Assembly: GCA_021713295.1 (NCBI GenBank)
Contig: JAKJJU010000013.1
Span: 1 to 64,000, forward strand
Origin: Thiotrichales bacterium 19S3-11
GTDB lineage: Bacteria; Pseudomonadota; Gammaproteobacteria; Francisellales; Francisellaceae
DNA length: 64,000 nucleotides
Direction: 5' to 3'
Within the stretch, counting starts at the first letter, position 1; every line of letters starts with the position of its first letter. Under the pieces are notes generated by a model, which saw nothing but the letters and a program-made list of their open reading frames with translations, made no database searches and had not been told where the DNA came from. Of this stretch, positions 22,796 to 33,811 are shown piece after piece. Both the position numbers and the translations under genes were made by a program.

Positions 22796-24028
22796 TTAAT
22801 TATTACGTGCATGTAAATAACGATGACGTCCAGTGTGCCCGATAAGTAATAAATAACTGATAAAAAGTATAAGTGCTATTAACGAAAGCATACTAAAAGC
22901 AATTGGCAAGGTTAAAACTGGATTAAATGGTATAAACGTTACCGCAGCCGTTGCAAGTGCTGCAAAGCCCATTTGAAAACAACCCATCATTGCTGTTGCT
23001 GAACCTGTAATATGCCCAAATGGCAACAGCGCTAAATTCATAGCAACTGGTATCACAAATGCCACACCATAAAAAACGATAATTGTTGGAATTAATAGGC
23101 TATAAATATTAATGTATCTCATTAAAATTAAAGTTAAAAACAATACTGAACCAAGCAACATAATAATAAGACCAGCAATAATAATACCATAGCTTGATAA
23201 ACGATTATTTAACATAGCTGTTGTAATTGAACCTAATATAAAAGCTAAAACAATACCTACAGCTATAATTAAAAACCACCGATATTCAAGTCGTAATAAC
23301 GTAATTACAATACTGGGTGCTTCCACTAAACACGTATAGATCATTGCAACAGTTAAACCCAAGATAATTAGAAAAACTAAATAACCTGGTTGCTTAAACA
23401 ATGCCCAATAATTAAGCACTAGGCGTTTTGGATATATTGCCTGTAAATTTTTCTGGGGAATTGTTTCAGGAAACTGAAAGATAACAGCAATCAGCATCCA
23501 AAGTGATAATGCAAACAAAATAACAAAGTTCACCCACCAAGGAAAAAAATGCGCAGTAAAACTACCTACAATCGGCCCCAAACCAGGTGCAATTGAAAAA
23601 GCTAAATTTAACTGCGCATAACGTTTGTTACGTTCCTTATACTCATAAACATCACGTATGGCAACAACTGATAATACAGCTCCGGCACAAGCACCAAACC
23701 CTTGAAATACTCGTCCAAAGATTAATGGCCAAATTGACGAACTCAAAAGACAAATTAGCGAACCAATTGCAAAACAAAAAGCACCAACAAGCATCACTGG
23801 ACGCCTGCCAAACCTATCTGAAACAGGACCATATAATAACTGCCCAACTGCATAACCAAATAAGTATGAAGTAACTGTCAGTTGAACCCAACTATACTCA
23901 GTATTTAAAGCGTGCGCAATTTCAGGTAAAGAAGGGGTATACAATGTATCACCGAATGGGCCAATCGAACAAATTAGCACCAATATATACAAGGATACAT
24001 AAGTTACCTTTTTTTGATTATCCGTCAT
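22796..24028 (-). CDS. Bcr/CflA-family MFS drug transporter
   Basis: The product has 410 residues and 12 predicted membrane segments. The N-terminus has the Bcr/CflA layout, with DTLYTPSLPEI after the first helix. Motif A is GPVSDRFGRRPVML, and RVFQGFGACAGAV and GLGPIVGS follow. Members expel bicyclomycin, chloramphenicol, sulfonamides or dipeptides. The substrate here is unknown. An AAAGG ribosome binding site is present. The gene lies 14 bases downstream of bamB and may be co-transcribed with it. Confidence 0.9.
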   Translation of the reverse strand: MTDNQKKVTYVSLYILVLICSIGPFGDTLYTPSLPEIAHALNTEYSWVQLTVTSYLFGYAVGQLLYGPVSDRFGRRPVMLVGAFCFAIGSLICLLSSSIWPLIFGRVFQGFGACAGAVLSVVAIRDVYEYKERNKRYAQLNLAFSIAPGLGPIVGSFTAHFFPWWVNFVILFALSLWMLIAVIFQFPETIPQKNLQAIYPKRLVLNYWALFKQPGYLVFLIILGLTVAMIYTCLVEAPSIVITLLRLEYRWFLIIAVGIVLAFILGSITTAMLNNRLSSYGIIIAGLIIMLLGSVLFLTLILMRYINIYSLLIPTIIVFYGVAFVIPVAMNLALLPFGHITGSATAMMGCFQMGFAALATAAVTFIPFNPVLTLPIAFSMLSLIALILFISYLLLIGHTGRHRYLHARNN

Positions 24029-24042
24029 TAATAACCTTTTTT

Positions 24043-25203
24043 TTAATTACCTAATTTAAATGCGTATAAATAACCATTATTCGTCTGAACATAAATACGG
24101 TTTAGTACCGTCACGGGTTCAGCTCGGATTCCATCACCACCGACATCATATCTAGCTGCATATTTTCCAGTTTTCAAATCAAAAATATGTAAATATCCTT
24201 CAAAATCACCAACAGCCACATACTGCCCATTGATAATTGCTGGTGCAGAGATTTGTCTACCTTCTAAATCTTTTTGGCTCCATAAAACATTACCATCTGA
24301 TAGGCCGTAGGCATTTAAATAACCTTTGTAAGTTGATGCTAGTAATTGATTATCTGAAATAGCTAATGAAACATACGTTGAAATCGGTCTTGACCAAATT
24401 AGAGAGGCATTTTCAAGATTAATTGCTGCAACTCTTCCTTGAAATGTTGCGGCATATAAAACATTATTATCAATTAATGGAGCCCCTTCTATATCTATCA
24501 TACGAGCAACAATTGACCCTCCGGTTGGCAATGCAACAGGCCTTTCCCATAGACGTTTCCCCGTTTTTAGCTCCATCGCCCAAACTTCACCATTATCCAG
24601 ACCAATATAGACAACACCATTATTTATCAATGGTGCACTATTTCCTACTAAAATAATTTCAGGTAAGTTCGCAGTATGCTTCCAAACTAGTTTTCCATCA
24701 GCCGCATTAAACGCTGCAATTTCACCATTATGTAAATGTACTACTACAATACCATCATCATAAACAGGCTGAGCGTAAAGTGAACTTGCCAATGGCACTT
24801 TCCACATAATATGACCATCTTTCTGCGATAGCGCATAAAGTACGCCAGATATAGAGCCAACAAAAACCTTATTATCACCAACACCAGGCGTTGCTCCTAA
24901 TGTTTCAGGTAATGATGTATCCCATAATCGTTTTCCTGTGGTTGCATTAATTGCATTGACTTCTCCATCCGAGCTTACAGTATAAACAATCCCCTTAGAA
25001 AGAACTGGTGCAAATACATAATATTGCTCATCCGTACCATCACCTATATTAACTCGCCACAGCTTTTCTAATGATTGTGTCTGTTTAAATTCTACTAATG
25101 GTTTTGGTGGTATCATGTTTGATTTATCTGCACATGCAGATATACCTAAGACTATACTTAGACTAAAACCAGCTAATAAAACTTTTTTAATTACTTTTTG
25201 CAT
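24043..25203 (-). CDS. bamB: Outer-membrane assembly lipoprotein BamB
   Basis: Periplasmic lipoprotein of the BAM complex that helps insert beta-barrel proteins. The product has 386 residues. A lipoprotein signal peptide ends at the lipobox ISAC (Cys24). An eight-bladed PQQ-type propeller follows, with repeats such as GKRLWDTSLP, GKLVWKHTA and GKRLWERPV. AGGAG is placed seven bases before the ATG. yfgM lies upstream, as in most gammaproteobacteria, but the usual hisS and der neighbours are missing and an MFS gene follows instead. Confidence 0.95.
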   Translation of the reverse strand: MQKVIKKVLLAGFSLSIVLGISACADKSNMIPPKPLVEFKQTQSLEKLWRVNIGDGTDEQYYVFAPVLSKGIVYTVSSDGEVNAINATTGKRLWDTSLPETLGATPGVGDNKVFVGSISGVLYALSQKDGHIMWKVPLASSLYAQPVYDDGIVVVHLHNGEIAAFNAADGKLVWKHTANLPEIILVGNSAPLINNGVVYIGLDNGEVWAMELKTGKRLWERPVALPTGGSIVARMIDIEGAPLIDNNVLYAATFQGRVAAINLENASLIWSRPISTYVSLAISDNQLLASTYKGYLNAYGLSDGNVLWSQKDLEGRQISAPAIINGQYVAVGDFEGYLHIFDLKTGKYAARYDVGGDGIRAEPVTVLNRIYVQTNNGYLYAFKLGN

Positions 25204-25301
25204 ACACGCTCCTAACGGACAAAATTTTTTATCATTCTACAAATTATCAAACTATCTATAGTTACTTTGACTTAGCTAATACGATTATCTATACAGAACC
25301 T

Positions 25302-26003
25302 TTATTTATCATTTGCATTTTTTATCAAAAGATTGATATTACTTAGCTGCATATCTATATAATCTTTACTTTCTTTAACTAATAATTTATTAGCAGGATT
25401 GGCTAAAGTACCTGTGTCACTAACAAGTAAAACCTTAGCTTGATTAAAAGCAGATTCTGCATTTTTTTTATCTGCCAACTGTATATAAGCTTGAGCTTGA
25501 ATTAATTTAGCTAATGGCTGATAACTTTCTGGTAGTTTTGCTTGATTAATAACATCTATTGCTTCTTTTGACTGACCTGTAGCGATTTTAATTCTAGCCA
25601 AACGTAGTGTAGCCACCGCTTTAATTGCCTGATCATTTGTATTAGAAATTACCCAATTCAAATTTGTCTCGGCTGCTTGATAAAGCTTTTCTCCAACATA
25701 TTCATTTGCAATTAATAGACCACTAAACTTTGCATATACTGTATCTGGATAGCTCTGCATTAAGCTATGTGCTTCTGTAATAATCGTCTTTGATTTCAGA
25801 CCACTTTGTAAATCATTTTCTAATTGCAAGTACTTAGCTGAAGCTTCCAATAGTTTACTTTCTTTTTGCTTTTGCCAATAGGTCCAAATAGCAAAAGCTG
25901 CGGCAATAATAACAATAACCCACAAAATCAAGTTACCAAAGCGCCTCCAAAGTTGCTTTAATTTTTCCATTCGACGACTTTCATCTTTCGTCATATCAAC
26001 CAT
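25302..26003 (-). CDS. yfgM: YfgM-like tetratricopeptide protein of the inner membrane
   Basis: The product has 233 residues. A basic cytoplasmic stub (KLKQLWRRFG) precedes one membrane helix (LILWVIVIIAAAFAIW). A periplasmic domain with TPR-like helices follows (SKYLQLENDL, AVATLRLARI, LIQAQAYIQL). In E. coli YfgM is an ancillary subunit of the Sec translocon that works with the chaperone PpiD. ATG at 26003 is preferred to the one at 26018 because GGAG lies about nine bases upstream of it. It is upstream of bamB on the same strand, the conserved arrangement. Confidence 0.88.
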   Translation of the reverse strand: MVDMTKDESRRMEKLKQLWRRFGNLILWVIVIIAAAFAIWTYWQKQKESKLLEASAKYLQLENDLQSGLKSKTIITEAHSLMQSYPDTVYAKFSGLLIANEYVGEKLYQAAETNLNWVISNTNDQAIKAVATLRLARIKIATGQSKEAIDVINQAKLPESYQPLAKLIQAQAYIQLADKKNAESAFNQAKVLLVSDTGTLANPANKLLVKESKDYIDMQLSNINLLIKNANDK

Positions 26004-26165
26004 GATGCCAATCTCCATTGTTACAACATCAAAAAATTTAATCCGACATTATAACCTAAAAGCGGCCAAGGATATAAGGGAAATTTGCTTGATGTTTTTA
26101 TAACGGTATATTTGGATATTGATCAAAGCGCATTAAGGGTGTTTAATAAAAAACAATAGCAATGA

Positions 26166-27197
26166 TTACTTTTTGAAATTAACCATTCGCCCCAGTGATA
26201 CTAATGCTTTTTTACGAATAGCTTCTGGCACAACTATTTCATTCGCTTCATTTTCTAGTGCATCCGCTAAATTTAGCAATCCATTTAATGCCATCCATGG
26301 GCATCGCGCACAGCTTTTACAAGTTGCACCATGACCTGCCGTTGGTGACTCAATAAAGTGTTTATGTGGACTTGCTTGCATCATTTTATAAAAAATTCCA
26401 CGGTCGGTTGCAACAATAAACTTAGGGTTATCTAAAGTTTTAGAAGCATTCAATAATTGTGACGTAGAACCAACAACATCAGCTAATGCAACGACTGCTT
26501 CAGGTGATTCAGGGTGAACAAGCACTGCTGCATCCGGATGTACTTTTTTAAGATCCGCTAAAGCCTTCGCCCTAAATTCATCATGAACAATGCACGCACC
26601 ATTCCAAAGTAGCATATCAGCTCCAGTCTGATTGGCGATATATCTACCTAAATATTTATCAGGTCCCCACAAGATTTTATGCCCTTCACTATCAAGATGG
26701 TCTATAACCTCTAAAGCAATACTTGAAGTGACGACCCAATCTGCGCTAGCTTTGACTGCTGCAGATGTATTAGCATAAACGACAACAGTTCGATCAGGAT
26801 GCTGATCAATAAATGCTTGGAATTCATCTGCCTTACAAGCAATATCAAGGCTACATTCACTATCGAGTGCTGGCATTATTATTTTTTTCTCAGGAGCTAG
26901 AATTTTTGCACTCTCACCCATAAAACGGACACCAGCAACAACTAAAAGATCAGCTTGATGATTCGCACCATATTTTGCCATCTCAAATGAATCACCAACA
27001 AGCCCTCCTGTTTCCTCAGCCAAGCGTTGGATTTCAGCATCAACATAATAATGAGCAATTAAAACAGCATTTTTTTCTTTAAGTAATCGCTTAATTTTAT
27101 TTTTATAGAACGCTTTTTCATGATCATCTGGATGAACTTTCCTAGGTTTTGGCCATGATAAACCAACTCGAGTATCAAACTCACCTGCTTTTAACAT
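26166..27197 (-). CDS. nadA: Quinolinate synthase A
   Basis: Condenses iminoaspartate with dihydroxyacetone phosphate to quinolinate in NAD synthesis. The product has 343 residues. [17 protein letters not shown] and [12 protein letters not shown] are family blocks. The C-terminal [10 protein letters not shown] supplies cysteine to the [4Fe-4S] cluster. A strong AGGAGAG site precedes the ATG. It follows valS by 21 bases on the same strand. nadB and nadC are not in the window. Confidence 0.97.
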   Translation of the reverse strand: MLKAGEFDTRVGLSWPKPRKVHPDDHEKAFYKNKIKRLLKEKNAVLIAHYYVDAEIQRLAEETGGLVGDSFEMAKYGANHQADLLVVAGVRFMGESAKILAPEKKIIMPALDSECSLDIACKADEFQAFIDQHPDRTVVVYANTSAAVKASADWVVTSSIALEVIDHLDSEGHKILWGPDKYLGRYIANQTGADMLLWNGACIVHDEFRAKALADLKKVHPDAAVLVHPESPEAVVALADVVGSTSQLLNASKTLDNPKFIVATDRGIFYKMMQASPHKHFIESPTAGHGATCKSCARCPWMALNGLLNLADALENEANEIVVPEAIRKKALVSLGRMVNFKK

Positions 27198-27218
27198 ATA
27201 ATTCTCTCCTATGATCGC

Positions 27219-29990
27219 TTAGGCTAAAGAGGTTAACTTTTCTAGCTGATGATCAATGCTTTCTTGTTTAATTTGTGCTAATTTTAATTTTTCTTTTTCT
27301 TTTTCAACAACTGCTTCAGGCGCATTAGCAACAAAATTTTTATTCGACAGCTTGCCGTTAAGCCTTGCTAGCTCTTTTAAGACTTTATCACGTTCATTCA
27401 TTAAGCGATTAGTTTCTTTTTCTATATCAATTAATCCAGCTAAAGGGATATGTATCTCTAGCTGCCCAATGACACTCGATGCTGAAGCTTCAATCTCTTG
27501 GTCTACTTCAACAATATTAACTTGATCAACCTTAGCTAAGGATCTAATTAGATAATCATTAATCTCAGCATAAGCCTTATCAATTTCAGATGCATTTCTT
27601 AGTATCAAGGCGACGTGTTTTGAAGGTTTTACATTCATCTGAGCTCTAATTGTACGAATTTCAACAACAACGTTCTTAAGCCAATCGATTACTTTATCTG
27701 CATCTTTATCAATTAACTCATTACTATATAAAGGATATTTTTGCTTAATTAAGTTCCCATCGCTTATGGCTGTTAATGGTTTAAATTGTTGCCAAATTTC
27801 TTCTGTAATAAACGGAATAACCGGATGCAACAAACGAAGTGATTGTTCAAGAATATGAACTAAAGTATAGCGTATTACTTCCTTATCTTTGTCAGTAATT
27901 GTATGTGAATTCAAGCTTGCTTTGGCTAACTCAACATACCAGTCACAATATTGATTCCAAATAAACTCATATAAAACTTGTGCTAATAAATCAAAGCGAT
28001 ACTGCGCAATATGACGATGAGACTGGGCGACAACTTCATTAAATTGATGCCAAATCCAACGCTCTGCTATGGCTAGTTTCATTGAGCTATCACCTTGAGC
28101 TATTGCTTGATTCTCAACATTCATCATTACAAATCGCGCTGCATTCCATAGCTTATTGCAGAAATTACGATAACCTTCCATACGATTAATATTAAAGTTA
28201 ATATCCCTTGATGTAGAAGCCAAGGCTGTATAGGTAAAACGTAATGCATCAGTGCCGTAAGCTTGTATGCCTTCAGGAAATTCTCGTCTAGTTGCCTTCT
28301 CTACTTTTGCTTTCAATTGAGGTTGCATCATTCCAAAGGTACGCTTTTTAATTAAACTATCCAAATCAATACCATCAATTAAGTCAACTGGATCTAAAAC
28401 ATTGCCTTTTGACTTTGACATTTTCTTACCTTCACTATCACGAATAAGACCCGTAATATAGACTGTATCAAAAGGCACATCATCCATAAACTTAAGCCCC
28501 ATCATGACCATTCGAGCAATCCAAAAGAAAATAATATCAAAGCCACTAACTAATACATTAGTTGGGTAATGCTTTTGTAACGCGTCCGTTTTATTTGGCC
28601 AGCCAAGCGTTGAAAAAGGCCAAAGCGCAGAGGAAAACCAAGTATCGAGAACATCTTCATCTTGTACTAAGGGTTCATCAGCTTGAATTCTGTACTTTTC
28701 ACGTACTTCTACTTCACTTGTGCCAACATAAACATTGCCTTGTGTATCATACCAAGCAGGAATTTGATGCCCCCACCAAAGTTGGCGCGAAATACACCAA
28801 TCTTGAATATTATTCAACCATTCAAAATAAGTATTTTCCCAATTTTTAGGCACAAACTTTACTTTTTCAGTTTTAACCACATCAATAGCAGGCTTTGCCA
28901 ATTGATCCATTTTCATAAACCATTGATCCGTTAAAAATGGCTCTATAATCTCTCCACTACGATCACCTCTTGGTACTTTTAATGCATGTGGTTGAACTTT
29001 CTCTAATAACGCAATTGCTTCTAAGTCAGCAATAATTTGTTTTCTCGCCTCAAAACGACCAAGACCTTGATAAACTTTTGGAGCATTAGTATTAATTTTT
29101 GCATCTTTTGTTAAAATATTAAGCAAAGTTAACTCATGACGCATACCCACTTCATAATCATTAAAGTCATGTGCAGGCGTTATTTTTACACACCCTGTCC
29201 CAAACTCTTTATCAACATATTCATCAGCTATAATTGGAATTGTTCGATCACATAATGGTAATTCAACTTCTTGACCAATTAGATGTTGATAGCGCTCATC
29301 TTCAGGATGGACAGCTATTGCCATATCACCTAACATTGTTTCAGGTCGAGTAGTTGCTACGGTTAAATAGCCTTGTGAATCAACTAATGGATAGCGTATA
29401 TGCCATAAAAATCCCTCTTCTTCTTCAGAGATAACTTCCAAATCAGAAATTGCAGTTAAAAACTTTGGATCCCAATTCACCAGTCGTTTACCACGATAAA
29501 TAATGCCCTCTTCATAAAGACGGATGAATACTTCTTTGACAGCATTAGATAAACCTTCATCCATAGTGAATCTTTCACGAGACCAATCTGCAGAAGCACC
29601 TAAGCGTTTCATTTGTTTACTAATTTGATCACCAGATTGTTCCTTCCAATGCCAAATTTTCTCAATAAATGCATCACGCCCTAAATCATGACGACTCTTA
29701 TTTTCTTGTGCTAATTGTCGCTCTACAACCATTTGAGTTGCAATACCGGCATGATCTGTCCCAACCTGCCATAGGGTGTCATCACCCATCATTCGGTGAT
29801 AACGAATTAACAAATCCATCAGCGTTTGTTGAAAGCCATGCCCCATATGTAAAGTACCTGTAACATTAGGTGGCGGCAACATAATGGTATAATTAGCAAC
29901 ATTAGCGTTACCTGTTTTAAAGTCACCACTTAACTCCCAAGCTTCATACCATTTACTTTCAATTGATTTTGGCTGATAGTTTTTATCCAT
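27219..29990 (-). CDS. valS: Valyl-tRNA synthetase
   Basis: Class I aminoacyl-tRNA synthetase of 923 residues. The HIGH signature appears as HMGH (48-51) within PPPNVTGTLHMGHG, and the KMSKS loop as GKKMSKSKGN. CP1 editing-domain motifs TTRPETMLGD and GTGCVKITPAHDFND are present. The C-terminal coiled-coil arm (residues ~855-920) is rich in Lys and Glu. holC is directly upstream, as in E. coli. Confidence 0.98.
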   Translation of the reverse strand: MDKNYQPKSIESKWYEAWELSGDFKTGNANVANYTIMLPPPNVTGTLHMGHGFQQTLMDLLIRYHRMMGDDTLWQVGTDHAGIATQMVVERQLAQENKSRHDLGRDAFIEKIWHWKEQSGDQISKQMKRLGASADWSRERFTMDEGLSNAVKEVFIRLYEEGIIYRGKRLVNWDPKFLTAISDLEVISEEEEGFLWHIRYPLVDSQGYLTVATTRPETMLGDMAIAVHPEDERYQHLIGQEVELPLCDRTIPIIADEYVDKEFGTGCVKITPAHDFNDYEVGMRHELTLLNILTKDAKINTNAPKVYQGLGRFEARKQIIADLEAIALLEKVQPHALKVPRGDRSGEIIEPFLTDQWFMKMDQLAKPAIDVVKTEKVKFVPKNWENTYFEWLNNIQDWCISRQLWWGHQIPAWYDTQGNVYVGTSEVEVREKYRIQADEPLVQDEDVLDTWFSSALWPFSTLGWPNKTDALQKHYPTNVLVSGFDIIFFWIARMVMMGLKFMDDVPFDTVYITGLIRDSEGKKMSKSKGNVLDPVDLIDGIDLDSLIKKRTFGMMQPQLKAKVEKATRREFPEGIQAYGTDALRFTYTALASTSRDINFNINRMEGYRNFCNKLWNAARFVMMNVENQAIAQGDSSMKLAIAERWIWHQFNEVVAQSHRHIAQYRFDLLAQVLYEFIWNQYCDWYVELAKASLNSHTITDKDKEVIRYTLVHILEQSLRLLHPVIPFITEEIWQQFKPLTAISDGNLIKQKYPLYSNELIDKDADKVIDWLKNVVVEIRTIRAQMNVKPSKHVALILRNASEIDKAYAEINDYLIRSLAKVDQVNIVEVDQEIEASASSVIGQLEIHIPLAGLIDIEKETNRLMNERDKVLKELARLNGKLSNKNFVANAPEAVVEKEKEKLKLAQIKQESIDHQLEKLTSLA

Positions 29991-30070
29991 GAATATAATC
30001 TCTTTATTTTAATGCTATTTAATATGACCTAAAAAACAGGCTTACTGTGGTATTAATACAAGTTAACAAA

Positions 30071-30511
30071 CTAAAGTTTATGTATACCAACTTTAAAACC
30101 ACGCTTTTTGTAATCTTTAAAGTTATTTCGCGATGATTCTAACACAGTTTGATCTTGATCAACAATTTCCAAAACTCGAAATGTGTCATTTAATGGCCAA
30201 AGTGAACTTAATTCGCTATTTTGAAGCTTAACTATAATATTACAGTCTGTATTAATTTCTACTTCATCCGTTGTTAATATCACAGGCACAGAAGCAGTTT
30301 TCTCTGTTAATTCATCAATTGGCAAATGTGCAATAAAGCTACTATCTTTATATGACCATAAAAGCTGATCTAACTCCTCTAGCATTTGATAGTTTTTGCA
30401 TAAAACAATGAGTCTTTGCTGACTTTTAAGTACTTTTTCTATTAAGCGACAGCAAAATAGAAGTCGCTCATCTTCTGTATTGGTCGATAGGATATAAAAA
30501 TCAACCTGCAT
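30071..30511 (-). CDS. holC: DNA polymerase III chi subunit
   Basis: Clamp-loader accessory protein that links the replicase to SSB. The product has 146 residues, the normal length. It begins VDFYILS, and CRLIEKVLKSQQRLIVLCKN and WSYKDSSFIAHLP match HolC, as does the C-terminal KDYKKRGFKV. A GAGAGG site precedes the ATG. It starts 4 bases after the EamA stop and is followed by valS, the classical holC-valS order. Confidence 0.92.
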   Translation of the reverse strand: MQVDFYILSTNTEDERLLFCCRLIEKVLKSQQRLIVLCKNYQMLEELDQLLWSYKDSSFIAHLPIDELTEKTASVPVILTTDEVEINTDCNIIVKLQNSELSSLWPLNDTFRVLEIVDQDQTVLESSRNNFKDYKKRGFKVGIHKL

Positions 30512-30515
30512 TTAC

Positions 30516-31460
30516 TTAACCTCTCAGTCGTATTTTTGGTACGCGATATGAAACCGCACAATAAATTCCTGCAATCAAAATTACAGCCCAAAACCAAAAA
30601 CTAATGCTTAAATGACTTAAGCCTAATAGTTGACTAAAAATGGCAGCCCAAAATACAAAACTTGCATTAAACGTTGTACCTAATGCTGCACCAATACGTT
30701 TAATTGTATGATAATATAGAATATAAGAAAATGATGCACTGATAATACAAGAAATTATCAACAAAGGCCAGTGCATTTGCTTAAACGTTTCCACCAGCTG
30801 ATTATGCCACAAAAATAATAATCCCATTAATATAATTAGATAAGAAACTGCTGAAGCAAATTGACGGATAGCCAAAAGCCACATTGGCTTTAGATTTGTC
30901 TTTAAATGCACCCAAGCAAATAAAACACTTTCCATCCCCCAACCAAACATTGCAATTGCTGCAAAAGTCATACCTAAAGCTATATAGTTTGCATCAGATT
31001 CTGCACCACTAACTGAGATCATGACAACCGCAAAAACGCTTAAAATAATACCAATAACTTTCAAGTTTGTAATTCGCTCACGTATTAAGAAAACTGATAA
31101 AATCAATGCAACAATTGGATAGCAAGAGGTAATTACACCAGCATAAACAGGCCCTGCATAGCTAATTCCTAAAATACCAGCAACCATACCTAAAGGGCCA
31201 GCACACAAAGCAGCAATTACAATTACAATGGTTGCCCGCTTCATTTTTTTGATTTCAGATATAACTTCCCTTTTAACAAGATAATAACTCAAAATACCAA
31301 CTGATGAGCCTGCATCTTGTAAAAATGCCAATCCCAACGAAAAAACAACCACCGACTTTAATATATCCAGATCAACATGCAAACTAAACAAATTAGTCAA
31401 GACATCATTTAACCCCCATAAAAAGCCTGATACTATTCCTAAGATTATACCTAGTCTCAT
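30516..31460 (-). CDS. EamA/DMT-family permease
   Basis: The product has 314 residues with ten hydrophobic segments arranged as two EamA repeats. GIVSGFLWGLNDV opens the first, and GMTFAAIAMFGWG the second. IREINxLK-like residues (LIRERITNLKVIGI) mark the end of the first repeat, as in drug/metabolite transporters. The ispG stop lies immediately before its ATG. The substrate is unknown. Confidence 0.88.
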   Translation of the reverse strand: MRLGIILGIVSGFLWGLNDVLTNLFSLHVDLDILKSVVVFSLGLAFLQDAGSSVGILSYYLVKREVISEIKKMKRATIVIVIAALCAGPLGMVAGILGISYAGPVYAGVITSCYPIVALILSVFLIRERITNLKVIGIILSVFAVVMISVSGAESDANYIALGMTFAAIAMFGWGMESVLFAWVHLKTNLKPMWLLAIRQFASAVSYLIILMGLLFLWHNQLVETFKQMHWPLLIISCIISASFSYILYYHTIKRIGAALGTTFNASFVFWAAIFSQLLGLSHLSISFWFWAVILIAGIYCAVSYRVPKIRLRG

Positions 31461-32681
31461 TTAGGCAGGCATTCCATAATGACACTTAACATATTCATCA
31501 ACTATGGTTTTAAATTCAGAAGCAATGCCTTCTCCACGCAAAGTATGTGCTTTTTTTCCATCAACAAATACTGGAGCAATGGGCGCTTCGCCACTTCCAG
31601 GTAAGGATATACCAATATTGGCATGCTTGCTTTCACCTGGACCATTAACGACACACCCCATCACGGCAACTTTCATTGTTTCAACTCCAGGGTAACTTTG
31701 CTTCCAAACAGGCATTTGTTGACGTAAATAAGTCTGAATCTGATCAGCTAATTCTCTAAAAAATGAGCTACTCGTTCGGCCACATCCTGGGCATGAAGTC
31801 ACCATAGGCGTAAACGCTCTTAACCCCATTGTTTGTAATATTTCCTGACAAACAAGAACTTCTTTTGTTCTAACGCCTCCTGGTTCAGGTGTCAAAGATG
31901 CGCGAATGGTATCACCAATGCCCTTTTGCAATAAAACACCTAAACTAATAGCAGTGGCAACAATTGCTTTAACACCCATACCTGCTTCAGTTAGGCCCAA
32001 ATGCAGTGGGTAATCGCATCTTGTTGCAATGTTTTCATAAACAGCAATCAAATCTTCAACTGCACTTACTTTACATGATAAAATAATCTTATCATGCTTT
32101 AATCCTAGAGATTCCGCATAATTAGCACTATCAAGCGCTGAACGAATTAGCGCTTCATATAGAACTTCTTGGTTTGTAAGCTTAAAGCCATCTTTCGCGT
32201 TTTCGTCCATTAACTTCGCTAATAATGCTTGATCCAAACTCCCCCAATTAGTACCGATTCGAACTGGTTTATCATATTTAATAGCACATCGAACAATCTC
32301 GGCAAACTGATTATCTTTTTTCTTACCAAAACCCACGTTACCTGGATTAATTCTGTACTTTGATAAACTAAGAGCACAATCTGGGTTATCGTTAAGTAAT
32401 GTATGACCATTGTAATGAAAGTCACCAACTAATGGCACAGAGCAGCCTTGATCTAGCAATGCTTTTTTAATCAAAGGTACAGCTTTCGCTGCTTTATCAT
32501 TATTAACTGTAATTCTAACAAGCTCACTACCAGCATGATACAAAGCTAAAATTTGTTCAATTGTTTTCTCTATTTCTTCAGTTGGTGTATCCGTCATCGA
32601 CTGTATTACAACTGGAGAGCCTCCTCCAATGGTTATATGATCGACTTTTACTACTGTTGATTTACGCATAGTCTTTACCAT
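31461..32681 (-). CDS. ispG: 4-hydroxy-3-methylbut-2-enyl diphosphate synthase
   Basis: Iron-sulfur enzyme of the MEP isoprenoid pathway that converts MEcPP to HMBPP. The product has 406 residues, the short bacterial form without the plant or chlamydial insert. The N-terminal TIM barrel has [11 protein letters not shown] and RINPGNVG. The cluster-binding cysteines are in TSCPGCGRT and GCVVNGPGE. Its start overlaps the end of tal by 20 bases (or 8 if the second ATG, at 32669, is used). ispD lies near the other end of the window. Confidence 0.97.
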   Translation of the reverse strand: MVKTMRKSTVVKVDHITIGGGSPVVIQSMTDTPTEEIEKTIEQILALYHAGSELVRITVNNDKAAKAVPLIKKALLDQGCSVPLVGDFHYNGHTLLNDNPDCALSLSKYRINPGNVGFGKKKDNQFAEIVRCAIKYDKPVRIGTNWGSLDQALLAKLMDENAKDGFKLTNQEVLYEALIRSALDSANYAESLGLKHDKIILSCKVSAVEDLIAVYENIATRCDYPLHLGLTEAGMGVKAIVATAISLGVLLQKGIGDTIRASLTPEPGGVRTKEVLVCQEILQTMGLRAFTPMVTSCPGCGRTSSSFFRELADQIQTYLRQQMPVWKQSYPGVETMKVAVMGCVVNGPGESKHANIGISLPGSGEAPIAPVFVDGKKAHTLRGEGIASEFKTIVDEYVKCHYGMPA

Positions 32682-33633
32682 GGATCATTTTTTCATTAAC
32701 TAGTTTCTCTAACTTCACCGTATCTATTGCAAAGTTACGTATACCTTCAGCTAACTTCTCCGTTGCCATAGCTGAGTCATTTAAAGCCCAACGAAAATTA
32801 GATTCACTAACATCAATTTTAGCCATTGAACGATCGATCAAGTTATTTGATAAATGCTGTTTAAGTTCACCTTGATCTGCATCAAGCTCAGATAGTAACT
32901 CCGGTGAAATCGTTAGTGCATCACAACCACTTAAAGCTTCAACTTGCTTTACATGACGAAAGCTCGCTCCCATGACCGTTGTATTATAATTAAATGTTTT
33001 AAAGTAACTATAAATTGCTTTAACTGATTGCACGCCTTCATCTTCAGCAATACTCGGAAACTCTGTTTGATTAAGTGCTTTTTTATACCAGTCAGTAATC
33101 CTGCCAACAAACGGTGAAATTAAAGTAACATTTGCTTGTGCACACTTAACTGCCTGTGCAATATGAAATATTAACGTCAAATTGCAATGAATTCCTTCTT
33201 TTTCAAGCATTTCAGCAGCCTGTATACCTTCCCAAGTTGCAGCAATTTTAATTAAGATACGTTCTCTGGCTATTCCGCGCGCTTCATATAATTCAATCAA
33301 GCGTTTAGCTGCTTGTATTGTTTTATCTGTATCAAAAGAAAATCTAGCATCAACTTCTGTTGAAACTCTACCAGGAATTACCCCTAAAATTTCAACACCA
33401 AAATTAACTGCCAAATGATATAAAATTGCTTCTAAGCGCATACTCGAACTGTAATGGTTCGTTTCAGTTAGCGTTTGTTTTAAAATATCCTGATACTGAG
33501 GCATCATAGCGGCTTTTAATAATAATGAAGGATTTGTTGTTGCATCTTCAGGCTGGTGAAGCTTAATTTTTTCTATATCACCTGTATCAGCAACTACTTT
33601 AGTCATTGCTCGCAAACCATCTAATTTTGTCAT
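32662..33633 (-). CDS. tal: Transaldolase
   Basis: Pentose-phosphate enzyme that transfers dihydroxyacetone between sugar phosphates through a Schiff-base lysine. The product has 323 residues, TalB-like. It carries [13 protein letters not shown] near the N-terminus, [13 protein letters not shown], and the catalytic-lysine block [12 protein letters not shown]. It heads a tightly packed minus-strand run tal-ispG-EamA-holC-valS-nadA. Confidence 0.97.
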   Translation of the reverse strand: MTKLDGLRAMTKVVADTGDIEKIKLHQPEDATTNPSLLLKAAMMPQYQDILKQTLTETNHYSSSMRLEAILYHLAVNFGVEILGVIPGRVSTEVDARFSFDTDKTIQAAKRLIELYEARGIARERILIKIAATWEGIQAAEMLEKEGIHCNLTLIFHIAQAVKCAQANVTLISPFVGRITDWYKKALNQTEFPSIAEDEGVQSVKAIYSYFKTFNYNTTVMGASFRHVKQVEALSGCDALTISPELLSELDADQGELKQHLSNNLIDRSMAKIDVSESNFRWALNDSAMATEKLAEGIRNFAIDTVKLEKLVNEKMIHGKDYA

Positions 33634-33731
33634 GTCACATTTCTCATTAGTTTAAGTTTAATCACGCTAATAGCCTATCATGATTAAATTGGATGTAAAC
33701 CCACCAACAGTTGAATTAACTCAGAAACAAA

Positions 33732-33757
33732 AAAACCGCATAAAATGATGCGGTTTT
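33732..33757 (-). terminator. Rho-independent terminator after fis
   Basis: The arms AAAACCGCA (33732-33740) and TGCGGTTTT (33749-33757) pair perfectly around an 8-base loop. Read on the minus strand, the stem is followed by a run of T, and it lies 55 bases past the fis stop. It separates fis from tal. Confidence 0.88.
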
Positions 33758-33811
33758 CAAATTTAAAAATCACTTTAAATTAGCAATTACAAAACTACAA
33801 AATGCACTAGC

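Noticed and set aside
30036-30048. Terminator between holC and valS
   Set aside because: ACAG/CTGT with a following U-run on the minus strand is only a four-pair stem, too weak to call.
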